Positions 56,991-64,000 of a DNA stretch of 64,000 bases are shown here, piece by piece (within the stretch, counting starts at the first letter, position 1; every line of letters begins with the position of its first letter). The DNA lies in contig NZ_PZJM01000009.1 of assembly GCF_003206045.1 (NCBI RefSeq), positions 186,001 to 250,000 of the forward strand. The letters are read 5' to 3'. The notes under the pieces were generated by a model. It was given only the letters and a program-made list of their open reading frames with translations. It did not search any database and had not been told where the DNA came from. The position numbers and the translations under genes were made by a program. The stretch comes from Salinicola lusitanus (lineage in GTDB: Bacteria > Pseudomonadota > Gammaproteobacteria > Pseudomonadales > Halomonadaceae).

Positions 56991-57374
56991 GTGTCCGATC
57001 AGCGTTTTCCCCGGCAGTTGCGGTTGCTGAATGCCGGGGACTACAAGCACGTCTTCGACCACGCTCCCTACAAGGTCCATGGTAAAGGATTGCTGGCGTT
57101 GGCCCGACCCAACGCTCTGGGCCATCCACGGATCGGGTTGATCTTCAGCAAGAAGAACGTGCGCCGTGCCGTCGACCGCAATCGCCTCAAGCGCCTCGTG
57201 CGCGAATCCATTCGCCATCAACAGCATCGTTTACCGGCAGTGGATATCGTCATACTCGCGCGACGAGGGGTACATGAGCTGGACAACGCCAGCGTCGCCC
57301 GCCAGCTCAATGGCATGTGGCGACGCCTGGAGAAGTCCGCTCGCCAGATGCGTCAAGACGTTTCGTCTTCCTGA
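56991..57374 (+). CDS. rnpA: Ribonuclease P protein component
   Basis: Basic protein cofactor of RNase P, needed for tRNA 5' maturation. 127 residues. FPRQLRLLNAGDYKHVFDHA at the N terminus, HPRIGLIFSKKNVRRAVDRNRLKRLVRESIRHQQHRLPAVDIVILAR (the RNR signature at about 60-72). GTG start at 56991 gives MSDQRFPR. It follows rpmH by 11 bases. Unlike in most gammaproteobacteria, no yidD follows. Confidence 0.96.
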   Translation: MSDQRFPRQLRLLNAGDYKHVFDHAPYKVHGKGLLALARPNALGHPRIGLIFSKKNVRRAVDRNRLKRLVRESIRHQQHRLPAVDIVILARRGVHELDNASVARQLNGMWRRLEKSARQMRQDVSSS

Positions 57375-57405
57375 TCGGACATCCCCGCGCCGAAGGCCGG
57401 GGAGC

Positions 57406-57424
57406 ACCGGCGAACCTCGCCGGT
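57406..57424 (+). repeat. Hairpin in the rnpA-yidC spacer
   Basis: ACCGGCGA (57406-57413), ACC loop, TCGCCGGT (57417-57424), exact 8-bp arms with no T-run. The 105-base spacer holds no yidD-like reading frame. Confidence 0.6.
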
Positions 57425-57479
57425 CGATCGCCGATGCCCGGCGCCCACCGACCCATTCCCTTACCGGGCAGACCCCTAT

Positions 57480-59168
57480 ATGGATTTGAAACGACTCCTT
57501 TTCGTGATTCCGTTGGCCGTGCTGGCCTACCTGCTGATCATGCAGTGGAATCAGGACTACGGTCAGCACGTCGTGAACAACCCGGCGCCGGAGATGGCGG
57601 CCTCATCGGGTAACGGCAATGACGGCGAGGGCAGCGCCCTGTCTGCGCCGACGGGCAGCAACGGTAAAGCCAAGCCGATTCAGGACGACATGCCCGCCGA
57701 CGCCGATCCGGCCAAAGGCAGCAACCTGATCCAGGTCCAGAGCGACGTGCTGGACCTGCGTATCAATCCCAACGGCGGCGATATCGTCTACGCCGCGCTG
57801 TTCGGTCATGACCAGGCGCTCGACTCCGATACCCCCTTCGTTCTGCTCAGCGACAACAACGTGCGCAGCTACGTGGCCAAGTCGGGGCTGCAGATCGAGG
57901 GCCACTCCGGCCGGATCCCGTTCACCGCCGACCAGAACAGCTACAAGCTCAGCCAAGGTGAAGACTCGATCAACGTCGACCTGCATGGCAGCGTCAACGG
58001 CGTCGATATCATCAAGCGCTTCGTGATCGACCGCGACAGCTACGCGATCAAGGTCGAATACCTGATCGACAACGAGAGCCAGCAGCCGGTCACCGCCCGC
58101 TTCATCGGCCAGCTCGCCCGCGACCAGAGCGCCGACCCGACCAGCGGCCAGGGCGTCGGCATGCACTCGTTCCTGGGCGCCGCGTTCTCCTCGCCGGACG
58201 AGAAGTACAGCAAGGTCGACTTCGACGACATCCGCAAGGGCAACTTCCAGAACCGCGACGTGAAAGGTGGCTGGGTCGCGATGATCCAGCACTACTTCAC
58301 CTCCGCCTGGGTGCCCAACCCGGATCAGCAGAACCTCTATTACGGCAGCGTCGACAATCGCGATCGTACCGTCGCCGCCTTCGCCGGACCCAACCAGACC
58401 CTCGAGCCCGGCCAGAAGGCGACGCTCGCTGCCACCCTGTTCGTCGGCCCGAAGGTGCAGGATCGCCTCGAGGCGGTGGCACCGAACCTGGAGCTGACCG
58501 TCGATTTCGGCTGGCTCTGGTTCCTGGCCAACCCGCTGTTCTGGCTGCTGGAGAAGATCCATGGCCTGATCGGCAACTGGGGCTGGTCCATCGTCCTGCT
58601 GACCGTCTGCGTCAAGATCGTGCTCTTCCCGCTGGCGGCCAAGGCCTACAAGTCGATGGCCCGGATGCGCAAGATGGGCCCGGAGATGAAGCGGCTCAAG
58701 GAGCAGTACGGCGACGATCGCCAGAAGATGTCGCAGGAGATGATGAAGTTCTACCAGAAGGAGAAGATCAATCCTCTGGGAGGCTGCCTGCCGATGGTGA
58801 TCCAGATGCCGGTGTTCATCGCGCTCTACTGGATGCTGATGGAGTCGGTGGAGCTGCGCCACGCGCCCTTCATCCTGTGGATCCATGATCTCTCGGCCAA
58901 GGACCCCTACTTCATCCTGCCGATCATCATGGGCGCCACCATGCTGCTGCAGCAGTTCCTGAACCCGACCCCGCCGGACCCGATGCAGGCGAAGATCATG
59001 AAGATGCTGCCGGTGGTCTTCACCTTCTTCTTCCTGTGGTTCCCGGCCGGTCTGGTGATCTACTGGATCGTCAACAACTCGATCTCGATCCTGCAGCAGT
59101 GGTTCATCACCAACAAGGTGCTCAAGGAGGATGCCGGCAACGGCAAGGCCGTGAAAGCCAAAGGCTGA
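57480..59168 (+). CDS. yidC: Membrane protein insertase YidC
   Basis: 562 residues. N-terminal anchor (LLFVIPLAVLAYLLIMQW, about 4-22), periplasmic beta-supersandwich (about 60-350) and five conserved C-terminal spans. Motifs: WFLANPLFWLLEKIHGLIGNWGWSIVLLTVCVKIVLFPLAAKAYKSMARM with the hydrophilic-groove arginine region, LGGCLPMVIQMPVFIALYWMLMESVELRHAPF, and the C-terminal FPAGLVIYWIVNNSISILQQWF. Inserts and folds inner-membrane proteins alone or with SecYEG. ATG at 57480. Followed by a strong hairpin terminator. Confidence 0.98.
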   Translation: MDLKRLLFVIPLAVLAYLLIMQWNQDYGQHVVNNPAPEMAASSGNGNDGEGSALSAPTGSNGKAKPIQDDMPADADPAKGSNLIQVQSDVLDLRINPNGGDIVYAALFGHDQALDSDTPFVLLSDNNVRSYVAKSGLQIEGHSGRIPFTADQNSYKLSQGEDSINVDLHGSVNGVDIIKRFVIDRDSYAIKVEYLIDNESQQPVTARFIGQLARDQSADPTSGQGVGMHSFLGAAFSSPDEKYSKVDFDDIRKGNFQNRDVKGGWVAMIQHYFTSAWVPNPDQQNLYYGSVDNRDRTVAAFAGPNQTLEPGQKATLAATLFVGPKVQDRLEAVAPNLELTVDFGWLWFLANPLFWLLEKIHGLIGNWGWSIVLLTVCVKIVLFPLAAKAYKSMARMRKMGPEMKRLKEQYGDDRQKMSQEMMKFYQKEKINPLGGCLPMVIQMPVFIALYWMLMESVELRHAPFILWIHDLSAKDPYFILPIIMGATMLLQQFLNPTPPDPMQAKIMKMLPVVFTFFFLWFPAGLVIYWIVNNSISILQQWFITNKVLKEDAGNGKAVKAKG

Positions 59169-59188
59169 CACGGCTCTCCCCCGCACCA

Positions 59189-59220
59189 CCAGACCCCCGC
59201 CCCGGCGGGGGTCTGGCGTT
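59189..59220 (+). terminator. Terminator after yidC
   Basis: CCAGACCCCCGCC (59189-59201) and GGCGGGGGTCTGG (59204-59216), exact 13-base arms, followed by CGTTTC. Very stable stem, short T-run. Confidence 0.75.
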
Positions 59221-59312
59221 TCAGGCTCTGGCTTTTCCGCACTGGCATTCCACCGAGAGCCCTCGGACAATGCCCGCCAGGCCAGCTACGATATCGATTC
59301 TCGGAGAAGCTC

Positions 59313-60704
59313 ATGAACGCGCCGTCCCCCTCTGCCCACGCGCCGCTTTACCGCCAGGACACCATCGCGGCCCTGGCTACGCCCCCCGGGCGCGGCGGCG
59401 TCGGCATCATCCGTATTTCGGGGCCGTCGGCAGAGGCCCTGGCGGAGCGCATTCTCGGGCATCATCCGACCCCGCGATACGCCCACTACGGGCCGTTCCA
59501 CGGTGAGGGTAGCGTCATCGACGAAGGCATCGCCCTCTACTTCCCCGGCCCGAACTCGTTCACCGGCGAGGACGTGCTCGAGCTCCAGGGCCATGGCGGT
59601 CCGGTACTGATGGACATGCTGCTGGAGCGCTGCGTGGCGCTCGGTGCGCGGCTGGCCCGGCCCGGCGAGTTCTCCGAGCGCGCCTTCCTCAACGACAAGC
59701 TCGATCTGGCTCAGGCCGAGGCGATCGCCGACCTGATCGACGCCAGCTCCCGCGCCGCCGCGGAGAACGCCCTGCGCTCGCTGCAGGGCGAATTCTCCAG
59801 CCGCGTCTCGCAACTGGTCAGCGAGCTGATTCAACTGCGTCTCTACGTCGAGGCCGCCATCGACTTCCCCGAGGAGGAGATCGACTTCCTCGCCGACGGC
59901 GTGGTCGCCGCCAGGCTGGCAGCCCTGCGCCAGACGCTGGAAACCGTCCGTGCCGCCGCCAACCAGGGTGCATTGATGCGCGAGGGCATGAGCGTGGTGA
60001 TCGCCGGGCGACCCAACGCCGGCAAATCGAGCCTGCTCAACCGTCTCACCGAGCGCGACAGCGCCATCGTCACCGAGATCGAGGGCACCACTCGCGACGT
60101 GCTGCGCGAGCATATTCATCTCGACGGCATGCCACTGCACGTGATCGACACCGCCGGCCTGCGCGACACCCCGGATGCGGTGGAGCAGATCGGCGTCGCC
60201 CGCGCCTGGACCGAGATCGAGAAGGCTGACCGCGTACTGCTGCTGGTCGACGCCCGCACCACGCAAGAGACCGACCCTCAGGCGATCTGGCCCGAGTTCG
60301 TCGCACGCCTGCCCCACCCCGAGCGGCTGACGCTGGTGCGCAACAAGATCGACGAGAGCGGCGAGGGCAGCGATTTCGACCTATCCACAACGCCTCCGGT
60401 GATCCGGATATCGGCGGAGACCGGCGCCGGTGTGGATAACCTCAAGACCCACCTCAAGGCGGTGATGGGATTCGATGCCACCACCGAAGGCCGCTTCTCC
60501 GCCCGCCGCCGTCATCTCGATGCGCTCGACCGAGCGGCCCAGGCACTGGCCAGCGGCACGGCCCAGCTCGAGGGCGCCGCCGCCGGCGAGCTGCTCGCCG
60601 AGGACCTGCGCGACGCCCAGCAGTCGCTCAACGAGATCACCGGCGAGTTCACCGCCGACGATCTGCTCGGCGAGATCTTCGGCAGCTTCTGCATCGGCAA
60701 GTAA
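59313..60704 (+). CDS. mnmE: tRNA modification GTPase MnmE
   Basis: With MnmG it makes 5-(carboxymethyl)aminomethyluridine at tRNA wobble position 34. 463 residues. N-terminal formyl-THF-binding domain ([24 protein letters not shown]), GTPase domain with G1 [12 protein letters not shown] (about 230-241), G2 TTRD, G3 DTAGLRDT and G4 NKID, and the essential terminal CIGK. ATG at 59313 preceded by GGAGAA. The coding sequence contains an opposed pair of DnaA-box-like sites (60381-60439). mnmG does not follow. Confidence 0.97.
   Translation: MNAPSPSAHAPLYRQDTIAALATPPGRGGVGIIRISGPSAEALAERILGHHPTPRYAHYGPFHGEGSVIDEGIALYFPGPNSFTGEDVLELQGHGGPVLMDMLLERCVALGARLARPGEFSERAFLNDKLDLAQAEAIADLIDASSRAAAENALRSLQGEFSSRVSQLVSELIQLRLYVEAAIDFPEEEIDFLADGVVAARLAALRQTLETVRAAANQGALMREGMSVVIAGRPNAGKSSLLNRLTERDSAIVTEIEGTTRDVLREHIHLDGMPLHVIDTAGLRDTPDAVEQIGVARAWTEIEKADRVLLLVDARTTQETDPQAIWPEFVARLPHPERLTLVRNKIDESGEGSDFDLSTTPPVIRISAETGAGVDNLKTHLKAVMGFDATTEGRFSARRRHLDALDRAAQALASGTAQLEGAAAGELLAEDLRDAQQSLNEITGEFTADDLLGEIFGSFCIGK
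60381..60439. promoter_or_regulatory. DnaA-box pair inside mnmE
   Basis: CTATCCACA (60381-60389, one mismatch, plus strand) and TGTGGATAA (60431-60439, perfect, minus strand), in opposite orientation 42 bases apart, about 3.7 kb from the last oriC box. They may be chance or a DnaA-binding cluster. Confidence 0.45.
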
Positions 60705-60735
60705 AACGGCAAGTGAGCCGATTAGAGGTGATATA

Positions 60736-60754
60736 CGGCTCATCTTTTGAGCCG
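60736..60754. terminator. Hairpin between mnmE and the convergent MocR gene
   Basis: CGGCTCA (60736-60742), TCTTT loop, TGAGCCG (60748-60754), with another GAGCCG half-site at 60715-60720. Likely a bidirectional transcription barrier. No long T-run. Confidence 0.45.
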
Positions 60755-60784
60755 AATAGGCTTACCGGGATTTTCGCCAGTGCC

Positions 60785-62221
60785 TCAGGCCAGACGCCTG
60801 GGCCGGCACCCCTCGCTCGCCGGCTCGCCCACCATCTCACCTACCCGCGCCACCGCCCGGGCGATCGCGGCATCGAACACGGCGTGGTTGAGGCGCAGGC
60901 AGTGGCGATACTTGCCGGTGGCGGAGAACATCACGCCGGGGGCGATACGAATCTCCTCCGCCATCAGCCGCTCGTTGAGCGCGACGGTGTCGATATCTCC
61001 CTCGCACTGCAGCCATAGCATGAAGCCCCCGGCCGGATAGCTGACCCGGGTCGAGGCCGGAAAGGCGTCGGCGATCACGTCCAGCATCAGATTGCGGTTG
61101 CGCTGATACTGGGCCCGCATCCGGCGCAGGTGGGGATCGTGGTGCCCCTCGCGGATGAACTCGGCCACCGCCATCTGGCCGTGGGTGGCGGTAGCGCCGG
61201 TACCGACGTACTTCATGTGCAGCGCCCGCTCGTGATAGCGGCCGGGCGCGATCCAGCCGAGCCGCAGCCCCGGGGCCAGGGTCTTGGAAAACGAACTGCA
61301 CAGCAGCACCCGCCCCTCCTCGTCGAAGGACTTGATCGTCGCCGGGCGTGGGAAGGCGTAGCTGAGATCGCCATAGACGTCGTCTTCGATGATCGCCACG
61401 TCGAAGCGCTGCGCCAGGGCGTAGAGCGCCCGCTTGCGCTCGAGCGACAGCGTATAACCGAGCGGGTTGTTGCAGGTCGGCGTCACCTGGATGGCACGAA
61501 TCGGCCACTGCTCCAGGGCCAGCTCCAGCGCCTCCAGGCTGATCCCGGTTTCGGGGTCGGTGGGAATCTCCATCGCCTTCATGCCGTAGGCGCGAATCGA
61601 CTGCAGGGCGCCATAGAAGCTCGGCGAATCCACCGCGATGATGCCGCCGGGTTCGCACACCGCACGCATGGCGATCGAGATCGCCTCGTGACAGCCGGTG
61701 GTGACCACGATGTCGTCGGGGTGCAGCCGGCAACCGTGGCCGACCGCGAGGCGCGCGATCTGTTCACGCAGTTCGGGGCGGCCATGCAGCGTATCGTAGT
61801 TGAGCCCGATCAGATCCTGGCGCCGGATGACACGGGACAGCGCCCGGAGCAGCGGCTTGAGCGTCGGCGCATCGATGTCCGGCATCCCTCGGCCCAGGTT
61901 GTGCATGCTGGCATCCGGCAGCACGCAGGTGCCCTCGCGCACCTGTTCCCACTGCGAGACTTCCACCGGCCGCTGCGCCGTTCGTCCGGCCGGTGGCGGC
62001 AGCGGCCGCTCCCGCTGTAGCGAGACGAAATAGCCCGACTTGGGCCGCGCCTCGATCAGTTGGGCGTCTTCCAACTGGTGGTAGGCGTGCTGCACGGTAG
62101 AGAGGCTGACCCCATGTGCCTGCGCCAGGGCGCGCACCGAGGGCAACCGGTCGGCGGGCCGGTAATAGCCCTTCTGGATACGCTCGCGCAGATGATCGGC
62201 CAGTCGTTCGTAGCGATGCAT
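60785..62221 (-). CDS. MocR-type transcriptional regulator (GntR helix-turn-helix plus aminotransferase domain)
   Basis: 478 residues from ATG at 62221, preferred because GGAGG lies four bases upstream. The N-terminal GntR domain (about 1-75) reads YRPADRLPSVRALAQAHGVSLSTVQHAYHQLEDAQLIEARPKSGYFV. The fold-type I domain has TTGCHEAISIAMRAV, TPTCNNPLGYTLS, IEDDVYGDLSYAF and the PLP lysine in CSSFSKTLAPGLRLGWIAPG (about 312). It resembles E. coli YdcR/YjiR. Divergent from a DUF1127 gene, echoing yjiR-yjiS, with repeated ATACAGA sites between. Ligand unknown. Confidence 0.9.
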   Translation of the reverse strand: MHRYERLADHLRERIQKGYYRPADRLPSVRALAQAHGVSLSTVQHAYHQLEDAQLIEARPKSGYFVSLQRERPLPPPAGRTAQRPVEVSQWEQVREGTCVLPDASMHNLGRGMPDIDAPTLKPLLRALSRVIRRQDLIGLNYDTLHGRPELREQIARLAVGHGCRLHPDDIVVTTGCHEAISIAMRAVCEPGGIIAVDSPSFYGALQSIRAYGMKAMEIPTDPETGISLEALELALEQWPIRAIQVTPTCNNPLGYTLSLERKRALYALAQRFDVAIIEDDVYGDLSYAFPRPATIKSFDEEGRVLLCSSFSKTLAPGLRLGWIAPGRYHERALHMKYVGTGATATHGQMAVAEFIREGHHDPHLRRMRAQYQRNRNLMLDVIADAFPASTRVSYPAGGFMLWLQCEGDIDTVALNERLMAEEIRIAPGVMFSATGKYRHCLRLNHAVFDAAIARAVARVGEMVGEPASEGCRPRRLA

Positions 62222-62274
62222 GGGACCTCCGGAGACCATGGCCTCATTGTGTATGCTCGTTGCCGTCACTTCAC

Positions 62275-62359
62275 GATACAGATGAGGCCAAAGTCCGGCA
62301 TACAGATGGCTTCATCGGGCTTCTGTATCTTTTATATAGCATTTTTCTGGATCTGTATG
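62275..62359. promoter_or_regulatory. Repeated ATACAGAT sites between MocR and DUF1127 genes
   Basis: GATACAGATG (62275-62284) and CATACAGATG (62299-62308) are direct repeats 24 bases apart. TTCTGTATC (62321-62329) and ATCTGTATG (62351-62359) are inverted copies. A TATATA -10-like element lies between the inverted copies. Four copies in 85 bases of divergent promoter region are a good MocR operator candidate. Confidence 0.6.
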
Positions 62360-62415
62360 GCACTACCTCCTTCGCCTTAATCTGGACCCCACATTCAGAT
62401 ACCGGGAGTCGTCCC

Positions 62416-62649
62416 ATGCGCCTTGCCCTGTTTTCTCCGCTGTTTCCGGCTTTCTTCCGCTGGAGAGCCGCGTCGAGCACAAGTCAGAAGCCCTGCACCC
62501 AGGACACCCGAGGCGTCTACCGCCCCGGGCCCTGGATGCGCTGGCGTACCCGCCAGCAATTGGCCCAACTGGATGCGCGGCAGCTGGCGGATATCGGATT
62601 GACGCGAGCCCAGGCCGATAGAGAGGTACGTCAAGCCTTCTGGCGCTAG
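62416..62649 (+). CDS. DUF1127 domain protein, 77 residues
   Basis: The C-terminal half (about 40-77: WMRWRTRQQLAQLDARQLADIGLTRAQADREVRQAFWR) is a textbook DUF1127/YjiS domain, an arginine-rich helical unit that in some bacteria binds RNA or affects phosphate and carbon metabolism. The N-terminal half is variable. ATG at 62416 with GGGAG upstream. It is followed 43 bases later by phzF, and both are divergent from the MocR gene, so they are probably under its control. Confidence 0.85.
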   Translation: MRLALFSPLFPAFFRWRAASSTSQKPCTQDTRGVYRPGPWMRWRTRQQLAQLDARQLADIGLTRAQADREVRQAFWR

Positions 62650-62692
62650 TCTCCAACCCCGAGAAGAGGTTCATCCACGACAAGGAGAGGAC

Positions 62693-63592
62693 ATGAGCCA
62701 AGCGTTACGAACTCAGATGCCGGTCGGAAAACGCCAGCCCCATCGCTACCTTCTGCTGGATGTCTTCACCGATACCCCTTTCGCCGGCAATCCACCGGCG
62801 GTATTCCCCGATGCTGCCGACCTAGATGGCGATGCCATGAAGCGCATCGCCAAGGAACTCAATCTTTCGGAAACCGTATTCATTACCGATCGCCAGCAGA
62901 TCGATAACGTCAGCATTCGGATATTCACTCCCGGGGGAGAAATTCCTTTTGCAGGACACCCCACCGTGGGTACCGCTTGCTTGCTGAGAGCGCTGGGGTG
63001 GCACGATGGTGAGCGCCCCCTGCTGTTGAGGGAAGGCGTTGGTGATGTGCCAATCCGCTTCATGGGCAACCGTGCGCGCCTGACCACGGCGATGCCGCTC
63101 AAGATCACCGAGTCTCCTCTCACGATCGAGATGGCAGCAGAATCACTCGGCCTGCCGACGAGCGCCATTGCCTCACGACCCGTGGCGGCGTCCTGCGGGA
63201 TACGATTCAATTTGATCGAGATAGCCGACCTCGACAGTCTCCGCCAGGCCCAGGTCAACGGCGCCCGACTTCAAGCCGTGTTCCCGAATCCCGCTGACCG
63301 CGATCTCTATCTCTATGTTCGCCAGTCGGCACGGCAGCTGCGCACACGCATGTTCGCACCCTCGATGGGGATTCCCGAAGATCCCGCCACGGGTAGCGCC
63401 GCAGCGCCTCTGATCGGTTATCTCTCCCGCCAGGAGTCCTTCGATCGAACGCTGGACTGGCACGTGATACAGGGCGTCGAGATGGATCGCCCAAGCCATA
63501 TCTACGGCCAGGTCGAACATGGGACCCACGGAGACATCATTCATATCGAAGGCGAATCCGTCATCATCGGCGAGGGGACTCTCTATCTCTGA
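62693..63592 (+). CDS. PhzF family isomerase/epimerase
   Basis: 299 residues, diaminopimelate-epimerase-like fold with two similar halves. LLLDVFTDTPFAGNPPAVFPDA, KELNLSETVFI (catalytic glutamate at about 58), RIFTPGGEIPFAGHPTVGTACLL, and GIPEDPATGSAAAPLIGYL in the second half fit the PhzF family. The true substrate outside phenazine producers is unknown, and no phenazine genes are nearby. ATG at 62693 with GGAGAGG upstream. Confidence 0.88.
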   Translation: MSQALRTQMPVGKRQPHRYLLLDVFTDTPFAGNPPAVFPDAADLDGDAMKRIAKELNLSETVFITDRQQIDNVSIRIFTPGGEIPFAGHPTVGTACLLRALGWHDGERPLLLREGVGDVPIRFMGNRARLTTAMPLKITESPLTIEMAAESLGLPTSAIASRPVAASCGIRFNLIEIADLDSLRQAQVNGARLQAVFPNPADRDLYLYVRQSARQLRTRMFAPSMGIPEDPATGSAAAPLIGYLSRQESFDRTLDWHVIQGVEMDRPSHIYGQVEHGTHGDIIHIEGESVIIGEGTLYL

Positions 63593-63660
63593 GCGACATT
63601 CTCCCGCGCCAGCGAGCGCTATACTGGCGGCAGTGCGAACGTTCAGGGCGAGGCGAGACG

Positions 63661-64000
63661 ATGTCGGAAGCGGTCAACGGTGACGCAGGGACTTACCACG
63701 GCGAATACAAGGTACCGGGCGGGAAACTGCTGGTGGCGGATGTCACGGTCCGCGACGGGCGACTGGCATCGGTACAGCTGTCCGGGGATTTCTTCCTCGA
63801 GCCCGACGACGCGCTGGAAGCAATCGACCGCGCCCTCGAGGGCGCATCGGTCGATGCCGACGCCAACACCCTGATCGCGACGATTCGAGCCGCGCTGCCA
63901 CCGCAGACCGAGATGATCGGACTCTCCGTGCCGGCCATCGCCACCGTGATACGACGCGCGCTCTCCCGGACCTCGGATTGGCGGGACCACCAGTTCGGCC
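63661..64000 (+). CDS. Lipoate-protein ligase C-terminal/accessory domain-like protein, 3' end beyond the window
   Basis: 113 codons, still open at the right edge. The GEYKVPGGKLLVADVTVRDGRLASVQLSGDFF block (about 14-45), then EPDDALEAIDRALEG and IATVIRRAL, match the small domain that in LplA-type ligases follows the catalytic domain and in some bacteria is a separate protein. It probably helps attach lipoate or octanoate to dehydrogenase subunits. A catalytic ligase gene may follow beyond the edge. A TATACT -10-like element lies at 63620-63625. Start ATG at 63661. Confidence 0.7.
   Translation, partial: MSEAVNGDAGTYHGEYKVPGGKLLVADVTVRDGRLASVQLSGDFFLEPDDALEAIDRALEGASVDADANTLIATIRAALPPQTEMIGLSVPAIATVIRRALSRTSDWRDHQFG

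Noticed and set aside
57603-59270. 555-residue minus-strand frame over yidC
   Set aside because: Shadow of yidC, rich in His/Arg/Gln repeats with no family character.

Overview
The window is GC-rich chromosomal DNA from a gammaproteobacterium. Gene content and protein sequences fit the Halomonadaceae (Halomonas, Chromohalobacter, Salinicola and relatives). This is an inference from gene order and protein character, since no 16S rRNA gene is present. The replication origin lies at about 56.3-56.7 kb. From it dnaA, dnaN, recF and gyrB run leftwards, and rpmH, rnpA, yidC and mnmE run rightwards. No tRNA, rRNA, CRISPR array, insertion sequence or prophage was seen.

Layout. 1-3 kb: the pepP-ygfB / zapA-ssrS(6S RNA)-fau block, arranged as in E. 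coli. 3-10 kb: a 31-residue membrane peptide gene with a near-consensus promoter, ilvA, rpiA, a D-lactate-type dehydrogenase, a deacetylase-fold protein, a GT90-like protein and a divergent HxlR regulator/oxidoreductase pair. 10-30 kb: a large lipopolysaccharide (LPS) inner-core region on both strands, with waaA, hldE, kdkA, waaF, hldD, a second GT9 heptosyltransferase, and GT2, GT4 and GT8 enzymes. It also holds a YejM/LapC-like sulfatase-fold membrane protein, an OpgB-like phosphoglycerol transferase, ddl, and an unrecognised protein with a ParB/sulfiredoxin-like GxHR motif. 30-36 kb: glyQS, gmhB and an asmA-family gene, interspersed with five ParB-binding parS palindromes (three perfect, two with one mismatch). 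36-50 kb: metabolism. This comprises an aldehyde dehydrogenase, a serine/threonine dehydratase, an ElaA-type acetyltransferase, a GABA aminotransferase plus APC permease divergent from a GabR/MocR-type regulator, and a four-gene sugar ABC importer of the Gts type. 49.7-60.7 kb: the origin region. 60.8-64 kb: a second MocR regulator divergent from a DUF1127 gene and phzF, then the start of a lipoate-ligase accessory-like gene cut by the window edge.

How the parts work together. GmhB, HldE and HldD supply ADP-L-glycero-D-manno-heptose (GmhA lies outside). WaaA attaches Kdo, KdkA phosphorylates it, and WaaF and the second GT9 enzyme add heptose. The GT2/GT4/GT8 enzymes probably extend the core. 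YejM directly behind kdkA suggests that LPS supply control is encoded beside LPS core synthesis. The parS cluster lies about 20-23 kb from oriC, as expected for a ParABS centromere region, but parAB are not in the window. mnmE is not followed by mnmG-rsmG-parAB, and no yidD lies between rnpA and yidC.

The most interesting leads are the ParB-like-fold protein in the LPS region, the parS cluster, an opposed pair of DnaA boxes inside mnmE, the dnaA promoter whose -35 lies in a DnaA box, and the repeat-bearing control regions of the two MocR regulators.
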